The translations under genes and the position numbers were made by a program. A model generated the notes under the pieces. It searched no databases, had not been told where the DNA came from, and worked only from the letters and a program-made list of their open reading frames with translations. Shown piece after piece: positions 35,791-47,700 of a stretch of 64,000 bases of DNA. Origin of the DNA: Aptenodytes patagonicus (Eukaryota > Chordata > Aves > Sphenisciformes > Spheniscidae); assembly GCF_965638725.1 (NCBI RefSeq), contig NC_134951.1, positions 75,209,068 to 75,273,067 of the forward strand, given 5' to 3'. Each line of letters starts with the position of its first letter. Positions within the stretch are counted from its first letter, which is position 1.

Positions 35791-38700
35791 GTAAGGGCCG
35801 CCGCCGGCGGTGGGGCGCGGGGCCCGGCCCAAGATGGCTTCGCGCGGGGAGGGCGGTGCCGGCCGGGGCCGCGCCGGGCCCGGGGAGCGGCGGCCCCACG
35901 GCGGGAGGGAAATGGCGGCAGCCGGCCCCCCTCGGCGCGGGGGCGGGCAGGGCCGGCGCCGGCCCCGCTCGGCGCGGCGCCGCCATTTGCCCCCCCGCGC
36001 CGTGGGGCCGCTGGCGGGGAGGGGGAACCGTCCGCGCGGCTTCCGCGGCGCCGGGAACGGGCGCCCGGGTCACGAGGCATCGCCCGCGGAGGGGGAGACG
36101 AGGAGCGCCGGGCAGTGCCGTGCCTTTCGGCGGGCCCCCCTGAGCCGGGAGAGGCGGCCCGGCCGTGCCCGAGAGTGCGAGGGCTTTGCGGGGTGGGCGC
36201 GTTTGGAGAAACCCGGCACTCGCCCTCTGCCTGTGCAGAACCCTCGGGAGTGACCGTGTCGGGTGGCCGGTGGTTGGGAGCCGGTCGGTGGGATGAGCAT
36301 GTTCACGGGCCCCGCAACCCCGGGGGACCAGGCAGGTCCCAGGCGCGTGGATCGGGTTCCCCAGGGGAACTGCGGGAGCTGGGCACCCTGGGAAGCGTGA
36401 ACCGCTGGCACCGGCTACGGTAGCCAGCACCTAGTGCAGTAGCTTGAGAGGGATTTACGCAGCAGCCGAGCAAGAGCATACCCTTCTCCTTGGGGTTGCT
36501 GTCGAAAAGTTACCACCTAAGTGGGCTTCTCATTTGCTTAATTCAGAATTTTTCCTGCTTAAGAACTTCAGAGCTAGACTGAAGAAGAGAAGGGTATCTC
36601 ACAGGTAGTCCAGGGGCAGCATGGAGACTTTATACAACCGCCTCTGGAGTCTGGGCCACATCAAAAGCAGCAGTGTGTTCAGCCCTGAAGCGTATTTAAG
36701 AACAACTTAATCGGAGCAAGCAGCAGTAGATGAAAACAAGTCTGAATTTCTAAATTTGGAGTCTGTGTCCTAGCATCTGATCCAAAGAACTTACTCGCAC
36801 TCCCCCACCTCCTGTTGTTAAACAGTTGCATCTTAATTCATTTTGTCTTAATTTCATTACCTTCTGTTGACAATACTTTCCTAAATGTCCTCTTCTTCAT
36901 CTTCTCCAGCAGTATATCTCAACTTAAGTAATTTAGTCCCTGCATGCAACGTGACGAGAGCCTAGCGGTGGTGTGAATGAAAACTGTGTGTCCGGATGGC
37001 ACCTGCTATTGCTGCTCCCTTGGCAGGGGAGTCCGTCCAGTCCTGCCTGTTTTATGAGAATGCCGGCGGGAATCCCCTGGAGATAGGAGGGAACAGGGGC
37101 TCAATTTTTAGAGGAGTTACGATGCCTAAATATTTTTTGCAAAGTGCATGGGCAGGTAAACTAGGGAGCTATAGGGAGGAACTTGTGGCAGTAAAGATGA
37201 TCTTAAGATGCCAGAAAAACCCAAGGTATGATTTTGACATTTTCAGTGGGGGAAGTATTAGATGCTATTTATGTAGCAACTTTTGAGTAGTTATGTTTTA
37301 TAACCCTGTATGCACTTGCAAGATAGAAGGCTTAAGATTAGATTTTGCATCAAAGTCAGAGAACTAGGCTTCTCTGAAAACCTTTGAAAATACCTTCAAA
37401 TGTCCTTCATCATTTTGAACTGCCTTAATTCCATTAAAACCTGGCCCTAATGTCGAGTGCAGTTATGGCACGATATAAATAATACTACTGTTCAAATTAT
37501 ATTGTACCTATTAGAAATCTTGAATTCCTTGAACTCTTGCACTCCTGAATGCCTTGCCTTTTAGGCAGCTTTTGTGACTATCAGCACTGGGCTTGCAAGG
37601 CAATTTCAATTCCTAATCTGCAAATTGCTCTGTGTCCTGTTGGGTTTATTTAAAAGTCTGCCTTGTGGGTGATGGTGGTATCAGAAACAGGGGATTATGA
37701 CTTCTTAATGCAATTACACTGGAGCTGAAGCAGAGCCACGAAGGAGGATGAACTTTTATTGAAACATCTGTCAGCTGTGACATAGACCAGGAGAGATAAA
37801 ATTAAGATTGAATTATTTTGCTCTCTGATGTTATGTTACCACTGCATTCTTGAATTACGTTGAAAAATTAATCTGGACAGCAATGCATCACAGGGTGATG
37901 AAGGTACAACTCTTTTCCCTTACATTATTCAATCACCCCATGACTGAATTTAGGAAATACAGGAAAGAGCTTTGCATTTCAAGATTTTCTGTCACAAGGG
38001 GATCACGTTTTACCTGTTTTGTTTTTTTCAGAGTACGGTGGTGTTGAGTCTTCTACTGTTTTCTTTTTTATAATCCCAAACCAACATTTATCCATAAACA
38101 TGGTGTATTCGTAACTGCAAAATATTTCTGAGCATTAGTATACGGTGATCTCTAGGATGTTGTGGGTTTATTTATGTTAAAAATCTTCAGTAAACCAAAA
38201 CCAATTGCATATTTAATTCTGGGAGCAGTTAATGACAGATACGTATTCTTCAGATCAAGTGTATCTCTGAGTACTTCCAGAACAGTCAGCACTGGGATGA
38301 ATTTCTGGACTGAACATTCCAGTGTAAATCCGAGCCCTTCACTTTACACCCAGTTTGTGCTGGTTTAGCTGTGGATTTACTTTGCACTTCCAGGCAGTTT
38401 GTGCAGGGTTAACAATGAAACCCCGTATGCCTGTACTGAAAGAAGAGGCATATATATACTATATATGTATACTATACTTTTTGCCTTCATTAGGTAAATT
38501 TTTAAATTTTTGACGTAGAAAGAAAGAGGACTTGAGTGCCTCACCAGAAATGTCTGACTTTCCTTCTCTGATACTCACTAGCAGTGAGCAATGGAGGATT
38601 CAACAGGAAGGTAAACTGATATCAAAGAAATTCAGGAATCGGTAATAAAAAAACCTTTTATAACAAAGCCTTCATTCAGACAACTGGCTGGCAGCTTCAT

Positions 38701-41700
38701 TGTTGGCAGGCCAAATCTGTATAAAGGACGGAGGAAGCAGAACAATTTAAGCCTGTTGTGTTCTCCCCCAAGAAAAAAGGGTTGCTCATAAAGTTGCAAC
38801 CCCTTTTCTAGAAAACAGCCGGCTCCAGCATCTCAGAGTGTTGATCTGGTATATCAGTTTTATATTGCTTATTTACGCTCAATCTAAATAATCATTAGAA
38901 ATGGAAGTTAAAAGATGCTTTATGAGCTTGATTTTTCTGCTAACCTGTGGCTGATAGTCCTTTACTCCCATGAGCAGTCAGTGGTTGTAAGGCATACTCC
39001 TGAGTATGCCTCCTTGCTTTTTTATGCTGACTTCTTAGAAGCATGTATTCCCCAGATTTGGAGGCGTTTCACTCTCTAAGGATAATGTATTCCATTGCTT
39101 AAAACTTTGCTGTGGAAAAAGAGTCTTTAGCTCAATAGGCTGTCTCTTCCCGTGCCAGATGTCTCTCTGAGGCCAGGGTTTTTTTAACTAGGGGAAGAGA
39201 CAGGCTGATTTGCCACTGATGTACCTTTCTGAGGATGTTCTGGTGTCTTACAAGCAAAGGCGTGGTGCCTCCATCCTTTGGGACCAGAGGCCTGAGTGTG
39301 GTCCCTCACTCATCTTTAGCAAAGAGCTGGTATGAATTTCTGTGACCTGCCCCAACGTGAAGTGGTCCTGCCATTGCAACTCAGGCTGCTGGCGTATAAA
39401 GTTAGTTCGGGAAGAGAAGATCCTTATTGCCTAGGGCCCAGGGGAAGTGGGGCATGTCTGTGCCCCTGCAAGGCATTGATTGAGTCATTTGAACCAGACA
39501 GGTGACCTGAAACCACTTCCCAAGGTAAAAGCAGAAGAATGGGCTGTGCTGTTTCAGGTTGGTCTCTTTTTGACAGTGATCGGTAAAGTAAATAATTGTG
39601 TGAAGACTGTACATAACTCATATAGACCAAATAAAAGTTGCCATGGCACCATAACGATGGTGTTTATTAACAATGAATTTTTTTTTTTTGCACCTAAATG
39701 TTGCTTTTTAAACATACTTGGTTTTGAGAACTGAGTGTATACAAATTAGGCAAAACTTCCTGTGCCAGCTGGATGAGCAAGAACTGTTTCGTACTTTCTA
39801 TTATTAGACCCTCTTTTCAGTTATTTGTACGTTTTCCTAACGTAAGGCATTTGCCTTGAAATTTTCTATGCCTTACCTACTTCTGAGAAAAACAAGAAAT
39901 AAAAAGTTTGCTGTTTAGTCAGTGATAAAAAATTGTCCCACTGCTCCGATGAGCTCCATGCCTTCGAGCAAGTTCTTGAAACTGGAGAGGAACACGTGCA
40001 AGAGAGAATCCCTACGCTGATGGGGAAGTGCCTTTTCTTTCCATGTGCAGCTCTGCCCACACTGAGTGAAGTTCATAGAATCATAGAATCATTAAGGTTG
40101 GAAAAGACCTCTAAGATCATCGAGTCCAACCATCGACCCAACACCACCATGCCCACTAAACCATGTCCCTAAGTGCCGCATCTACACGTCTTTTAAATAC
40201 CTCCAGGGATGGGGACTTAACGACTTCCCTGGGCAGCCTCTTCCAATGTTAAACCACTCTTTCAGTAAAGAAATTTTTCCTCATGGCCAATCTAAACCTC
40301 CCCTGGCGCAACTTGAGGCCATTTCCTCTCGTCCTATCGCTTGTTACTTGGGAGAAGAGACCAACACCCACCTCGCTACAACCTCCTTTCAGGTAGTTGT
40401 AGAGAGCGATGAGGTCTCCCCTCAGCCTCCTTTTCTCCAGGCTAAACAACCCCAGTTCCCTTCAGCTGCTCCTCATAAGACTTGTTCTCCAGACCCCTCA
40501 CCAGCCTTGTTGCCCTTCTCTGGACACGCTCCAGCACCTCGACGTCCTTCTTGTAGTGAGGGGCCCAAAACTGAACACAGTATTCGAGGTGCGGCCTCAC
40601 CAGTGCCGAGTACAGGGGCATGACCACTTCCCTACTCCTGCTGGCCACACCATTTCTGATACAGGCCAGGATGCCATTGGCCTTCTTGGCCGCCTGGGCA
40701 CACTGCCGGCTCATGTTCAGCCAGCTGTCGACCAACACCCCCAGGTCCTTTTCCGACAGGCAGCTTTCCAGCCACTCTTCCCCAAGCCTGTAGCGCTGCA
40801 TGGGGTTGTTGTGGCCGAAGTGCAGGACCCGGCACTTGGCCTTGTTGAATCTCATCCAGTTGGCCTCGGCCCATCGATCCAGCCTGTCCAGGTCCCTCTG
40901 CAGAGCCTTCCTACCCTCGAGCAGATCAACACTCCCGCCCAACTTGGTGTCATCTGCAAACTTACTGAGGGTGCACTCGATCCCCTCATCCAGATCATTG
41001 ATAAAGACATTGAACAAGACCGGCCCCAGTACTGAGCCCTGGGGAACACCGCTCGTGACCGGCCGCCAACTGGATTTGACTCCATTCACCACAACTCTCT
41101 GGGCCCGGCCGTCCAGCCAGTTTTTGACGGAGCGCAGAGTCCACCTGTCTAAGCCGTGAGCCGCCAGCTTCTCTAGGAGAATGCTGTGGGAGACGGTGTC
41201 AAAGGCCTTATTGAAGTCCAGGTAGACCACATCCACAGCCTTTCCCTCATCCACTAGGCGGGTCACCTGGTCATAGAAGGAGATCAGGTTGGTCAGGCAA
41301 CCATGCCTCTCATGAACCCGTGCTGGCTGGGCCGGATCCCCTGGTTGTCCCGCACATGCCTTGTGAGCGCCCTCAAGATGAACCGCTCCATAATCTTCCC
41401 CGGCACCAAGGTCAGGCTGACAGGTTGCGGCCTTGTGTTCAGTAGATGCTTTACTGAGCTTAACATCAATGTCCTTTACAGGATATCCTTTGCAGAGGTC
41501 ACGAGCAGAAAGCACCCTGGCACTTCAGGGTGCCGGGAACATCCCATGCCCAGAGAAGGAATGAAACTTGGTCAGGGAACTGCAGAATGATACGATCGTG
41601 TGGCTAAAGTTGTCAAATGCTGACTTGTAGAACCAGATTTTACCTATCTCTCTTCCCTGCGCTGCGCGAAGGTTGCAGAGCAAATGGCTTAAACCACTTC

Positions 41701-44700
41701 TCACAGGTCGTGTCACTTAACGTACCATGGGTTTTGTTAGTCTAACCTGAATAACTCGTGGTTGGATTGGCAAAAGTACTTAGTACTCACAATTTTAATC
41801 AAAAGGAATTGTACTTTGAATATAGCAAAATGCTACGAGTCCTAAATAGTCTGAAAATCAAGCTTTGATTGTCTTATATTAGGCACTTAAAATCGGTGGT
41901 CATTTCTGATTATTTTTAATCATTATGTTATTGTGCACTGCTTCACCAGGATGCCAGCTTATGTTAAATAAGCCTTTCACTCCTGTAATGATGTATTATA
42001 AAAAGAGACTAAAAGAGTATTAAGTTAGGCAGAGTGCTATAAAAGGTGTGCAGTAACTGCCATCTGAATATGTATGTGATTCATATTTAAACTGAATATG
42101 TATGTAATTCATATTTAAATCCATTTTCCTTAGTTCAGATTAAAAAAACACACTGATGCTAACAATCCCGTTGTATTAGTGAAACATCTGTGTACGTAGA
42201 GAGGTTTTCTATGCTTCTAATATAGCAGTTATTTCCTGAAGACGTCACTGAATATGGAACAGTTAACTAAAATTTAAGTAGATACTACTTCGCTTAACAA
42301 AATGTGCACTAAGGAACATGTCCTATCTTTCAGGAAGTTGCACAGCGGTGAATCAATACCTTAATCAAGAAAAAATACGTTTTATATAAATAATCACTCA
42401 GCTTCCCCTGAGAAATAACTGAGCTTCTCTTTTTTTTGCTGAAGAAGAAGAAGAATATGACAAGCCTCCACGGTGCAGGGCGGGACAAGATATTGTGCTG
42501 CAGTCACCCGTCGACTGGGTGCTTTTGGATGGCCGAGAAAGCTCAGATGACCGTGGGATTGTGCAGTACGAGTGGACACTGCTGCAAGGTGACTCATCGG
42601 TTGAAATGAAGGTACACATGCAACCTTGCACATGGCCAGTCATTCGCAGATTGTTGTGTTCGTTATAGCACAGTTTTAAATGTAGAGCTAAAAATATTAA
42701 ATATGTTCAAATGGTTATGGCTGCCAGGCACCAAACTTAGGATGACTGTACAACTTGAGCCTTTATTTCATAGAACCATAGAGCAGCCCAGGTTGGAAGG
42801 GATCTCGAAAGATCATCTGGTCCAACCTTTTGTGGGTGAGGGAGCCTAGATGAGATTATCTAGTGCCCTATCCAGTCACGTTTTGAAAACCTCTGGTGAT
42901 GGGGACTCTACCGTGTCGCTGGGGAGGTTGTTCCAGTGGTTATTTCTAGTGTTTTATACAGTTCATCTGTATCCAGGGTGGCATGGGACAGCCAGTAGCA
43001 AACAAGTAATACTAATACTAATACTCTACTGTATTTCAGCTCTGCTCTCTTTTGCCATTGTTTGCGCTCACTGCACTTGGTTTTTGGCTTCTGTGATCCA
43101 GGTTAGAGACACCTTAGTAATTCAGTTACTGAAAATAATAAGATATTTTCACCAGCAGTCTTCTGTCAATGCTCATGGAGAAACTGCAAAGAAATATGTG
43201 ATGTAGACCTTATAAGATATCTTGAGATACTGTTTTATTGCATCTATACAATTTCGGTGCATCTGTGCAATTTGGTTTCAACTTAAAACTAACCGTCAAG
43301 AGAGGGATTCTCCATCCTACCGTTCTTTGTGAATGCTCTAGGAGCAGCAGAAAAGGAAAGGAAAAATGTCTCAAACCCATAGAGCCTACTTACAGTCTGT
43401 TCGCAGCCCACAATATTCAGGGCTCAGCAGGGACTCCACCTAGAGCAGGAGGGACATGTTAAAGGGGAGAGGGTGTGGACCGTAGTCCTTGCTGTTGCTG
43501 AGGTGCTGCTGATGGATAGGAAGAGTTTAAACGGGACAGGATGAGCAACGGGAACAGTCCAAAACCCAAGAGGCCATGTGTACCAGTGCCACCATGAGCA
43601 GTACCTGACAGTTGCTGCTTATGTCTGCTCAGCTCAGTAACATCAGAGGCAAGTTGGACAAACTACCAATATCAGCAAAGTTGCTCAAGATTTGTAATGA
43701 TGGAGCAAACCAGCATTTTGCCTAACATAAAGAGCTAGCTAAATGCATTGAAACCTAAAATTGTCATCCATGGAAAAACTCAATGGAGCAATTGGTTATT
43801 CCCTAGTCTCCTGGAGGGCAGTGTAGGTAACGCGTAGGTAATTGAAAATCACCATGTCATGGTTAGGAAACATGCTGCTGGATGAACCCTAAGAAGACAG
43901 TTGGGTGTCTCTGGTGAATAGTTGCTGAAATCTATGCACAAGTAATTTTTTATGACCATACTCCTTGCAGAAAACACAGCAGGGGTATTCAAAAGTATTA
44001 GTTCAGCCAGTGCTACGTACTTTTGCAAGTTTTATCTTCTACTGCAAGATCCACATCTGTGGAAGGGTGACTACAGTCAGCCAGTTCTGAACTACTTGAG
44101 GCTGTATTGCAATTTGAAACTATGTCAAAGACCACTGTGAGTTTGTTTATCTTCATTTATTATTTTATTGGCTTGAAAATTAAAAAGTCAAAAGGCTTTC
44201 ATAAGGAGTGCAAACAGCATAATACATAGAAAAGACCTGAATGAAGCTTTAAAAATAGTTGCTAGATATCATCTGGATAAAATGACCATTTTATTATCAA
44301 GAGTTGTTAATCTGACCCTTTGCAGCATTATTTTCTGTAAATAGCAATCAAATGCTCTTTAAAATTTTCTGTGACGTAGTAATATATCTAGAGTAACATA
44401 AAAATTAGAAGTTAATTAAAAAATTTAAAGTTCATGTTTTTACTTTTACTCAGAGTCACTCCATAAAATAGAGACCAGTCTTATATTTATTTAAACCTGC
44501 AAAATTAACATTAGTCTTGGTGATGTCTTTGTATTTGATAAATGAAAAAAATCTTGACACAGGTTTATATTTAGATAGATACTTTTCCACTGTGTTCAAA
44601 TGGGCAGGGTTTTCTCTCACAGACATGTAACCTGATGATTATCCATGTGCTGGTTTTGGCTGGGGTAGAGTTAATTTTCCTCATAGTAGCTAGTATGGGG

Positions 44701-47700
44701 CTGTGTTTTGGATTTGTGCTGAAAACAGTGTTGATAACACGGGGATGTTTTGGTTACTGCTGAGCAGTGCTTACACAGAGCCAAGGCCTTTTCTGCTTCT
44801 CACCCCACCCCACCAGCAAGTAGGCTGGGGGTGCACAAGAAGCTGGGAGGGGACACAGCTGGGACAGCTGACCCCAACTGACCAAAAGGATGTTCCATAC
44901 TATATGATGTCATGCTCAGCATATAACGCTGGGGGAAGAAGGAGGAAGGGGGCGACGTTCGGAGTTATGGTGTTCTGTCTTCCCAAGTAACCACTAGGCG
45001 TGATGGAGCCCTGCTTTCCTGGAGATGGCTGAACACCTGCCTGCTGGTGGGAAGCAGTGAATGAATTTGTTGTTTTGCTTTGCTTGCGCGTGCGGCTTTT
45101 GCTTTCCCTACTAAACTGTCTTTATCTCAACCCACGAGTTTTCTCACTTTTACTCTTCTGATTCTCAGCCCATCCCAGGGTGGGGGGGGAGTGAGTGAGC
45201 GGCTGTGTGGTGCTTAGTTGCCGGCTGAGGTTAAACCATGACAATCCATGATAATTTAATTTTTAGAGTTGAATTAATAATTGTGATTATTCATATAATC
45301 TTCAGTTGCTGTCTTTAGTGCTTTAGTTGCTATCCTGAAGTTACTGGATTTCATGTCATCTATTCTTAGAAAAGTATATGTGAATCCACAGGTACAAGGG
45401 AGAATGGGACTGTGTTTAAATAAGATAAGTTGCACTGCACTTATGTACCAAAGAATAAATAGAAGGCGCAGGAGTGGGAAGGACTGCTGTAAAGAGATCT
45501 TACCGTATTGTAGAAGGAAGCCAGTGGAAATTTTTTTTATGTTGTGACTGATTATTGCTTCTTAGTTTATTTGCTTCTCAGATTGCTACCCACATGCTGC
45601 AGCTGCACAGCTCTGTGACACTTGTGGGCAATTCTTGGGCTTTTTAAATGCTGATTATCTGGAAATCTACTGTCTAGTTTGAGCCAAAGTTTGTAAGAAA
45701 GCAGGTACAGTTGGGCATTGTTCAGGGCAGGACGGAGATAAAAAGGAAAGCACGGAGGTCACCAGAAGGAGTGGCGGCGTATTCAGAAGTCAGTGGTGTT
45801 TCTCTGGCTCTGCACTGAGAGGAGAGTTGGACTCCACGGCTCATGAGTTTTAAATACCATATTTGCTCTCCCAGCAGTCACAGTGAACAGCAGCAGGTGT
45901 TTTTTAGAGCATATTTATTTCTGTAATACAATAAAGAATAAAATTGTAGGGTGTCATATACTCCATCGAAAGGTCATCAACAGCAAGATCGGATAACTGA
46001 GTGCATTCAGATATTAGAAGAGGAAAGAAATTTCAGTTAGGAAATGCACTTACCAGATGAGAAAAATAAATTTATCAATACACCCTGCTATAAAGCTAGG
46101 TCTTGGACTCTATTATTATATTTGTCGAAAATTCCTGTTCTCTTTTAGGCATGAAAACCAACTTTAAACAAGCAAAACCAAAGGTCTTTATTGAATTTTG
46201 GTTTTAATATTAAAGATAATCACAGAGGCTTTTAACGTACCTTTCAGTTACTTATAAAGATAGCCCTATGTGCTTCATTTGTAAAAATACACTACGTGTC
46301 CAATAAAACTGCAGAGCTTCTTCGTAGTTACTGAAGTATGTGTTACTGAATCCTCAGACAGCTGGAGTTATTTGTGACTAGTAATTGTCACAAATTTAGA
46401 AAAAATTCAGCATTTGATACAAATACCATACTCATTTTACACAAACATTTCTAAATGACCATTGTACTAGTAATGCCAGTTTGGCACCTGTTTTAAATTA
46501 TCGTAAAATAAGTTATTGTACTATTTTTTTAATGATCTAATCCAATTTAAATTGTTTATGCATATCTCTCTTCCTCTCACATGACTTTCTGAAACCTAAT
46601 GTTTAGGTCACTCACTGTAGATGAACTTATTTGCAGTTCAGAGCAAGGCATGGAAATTCAGCGTGGGGTAAGGAAAAATTCAGTGGCAATTTGTAAAAGT
46701 TGCAAGTGACTACATTAAATGTCGTACTGGACAGAGGTGGGCAGTCTTACTAATAAAGCAATGCTATCAGTCACCTGATCATAAATCAATGTAAAGCAAA
46801 AGTAACTTCTGTGAATTCATGTATATTGTCTAAAGACTAACTTGATAGAGAGCAAAATATTTCACTGCCTACCCTCTCAAATTACATTTCTAACTACCAA
46901 AAAATTGAGTTAAATTTATGGTCCCATTTATTCTCCGGTGCTAAGATCCACAGCTCCAGGTAATTGCATGTACCACGAAAAACAGTATGTAAATGTCAAG
47001 CATGTTTATTTTTACAAATGGATGCAAAAAAAGACCAAAACATTACAGGTTGATACACATGCTTGATTGGGCTGACCAGACTTAAGAGAAGTATTTAACC
47101 TGCGTGAAAAGCATTGTACAGAAATGAGTTCCTTCTTCCTAGAAGTTTATGGGTGGATCCTTAATACCTGTTTTTTTCCCCGCTGTGTTTCTTTAATCAG
47201 GTACCACAGCCAGGAACACTGAAACTATCCCACGTCCAGGAAGGCGGGTATATTTTCCAGCTAACTGTGACAGACACTGCAGGTCAGCGGAGCTCTGACA
47301 ACGTCTCTGTGACCGTTCTGCCCATGGTTCATTCTGCAGTAGGTGAGAAAATGACTGGAGCCATTGCCTGTGTGACACCCAGGGTATGATGTTCAGAGCA
47401 AGGGTCTTGATGGAGGCAGAAATCTTATTCTCCGTCTCTAGTGTATTATTTTGCCCTTATTACATAATGACCTCTCTTTCAGTTTTGAATTGCTGTTTCA
47501 GGCTGAGGAAGCAAGCAAGCATCACTTGTTTGTTACAGCAATAATACTTTCAAGCATTTAAATGTTCAGCCTTGTATTGCTAATAAGCGTGCAGGGTTGG
47601 AAAAATGAAATACTGCCGTATGTATCGGGCACATCGTAACAGTTCATTGTATAGTCAGACAGTGCGTGGAACGTGACAAGGCTTGTGCTGTAGAGAAGAC

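Larger units (their letters stand above)
34850..36300. promoter_or_regulatory. LRP11: CpG island spanning LRP11 promoter and exon 1
   Basis: From about 34850 to 36300 the sequence is extremely GC-rich and dense in CpG dinucleotides, in strong contrast to AT-rich flanks on both sides. It surrounds the LRP11 start codon at 35256 and the first splice donor at 35791. No TATA box is evident near a plausible start site, so dispersed CpG-island-type initiation is expected. The transcription start cannot be placed from sequence alone. The 5' UTR should lie somewhere within about 34900-35255. Confidence 0.85.
35791..42444 (+). other. LRP11: LRP11 intron 1
   Basis: The 6.65-kb intron starts GTAAGG and ends TTTGCTGAAG. 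Its first 500 bases remain part of the CpG island and could hold intronic regulatory sites. The rest is AT-rich and holds a TA-rich microsatellite (38452-38477), a large antisense CR1 (40074-41440) and a 28-bp tandem duplication (42064-42119). No additional coding exon was recognised. Confidence 0.85.
42612..47200 (+). other. LRP11: LRP11 intron 2
   Basis: This 4.6-kb intron runs from GTACAC to TTTAATCAG and contains a CR1 tail fragment and a solo LTR (listed separately). The remainder is AT-rich unique sequence with no recognisable exon. Confidence 0.85.

Noticed and set aside
34827..36143. 438-codon open frame taken as a single-exon protein
   Set aside because: It is exon 1 of LRP11 with the CpG-island 5' flank and read-through into intron 1. 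The consensus donor at 35791 and the downstream in-frame exons show the real structure.
34916..36430. Long minus-strand and alternate-frame ORFs in the CpG island (for example 35082-36080, 35119-36423)
   Set aside because: They are Arg/Ala/Gly/Pro low-complexity shadows caused by the rarity of stop codons in very GC-rich DNA. None resembles a known protein.
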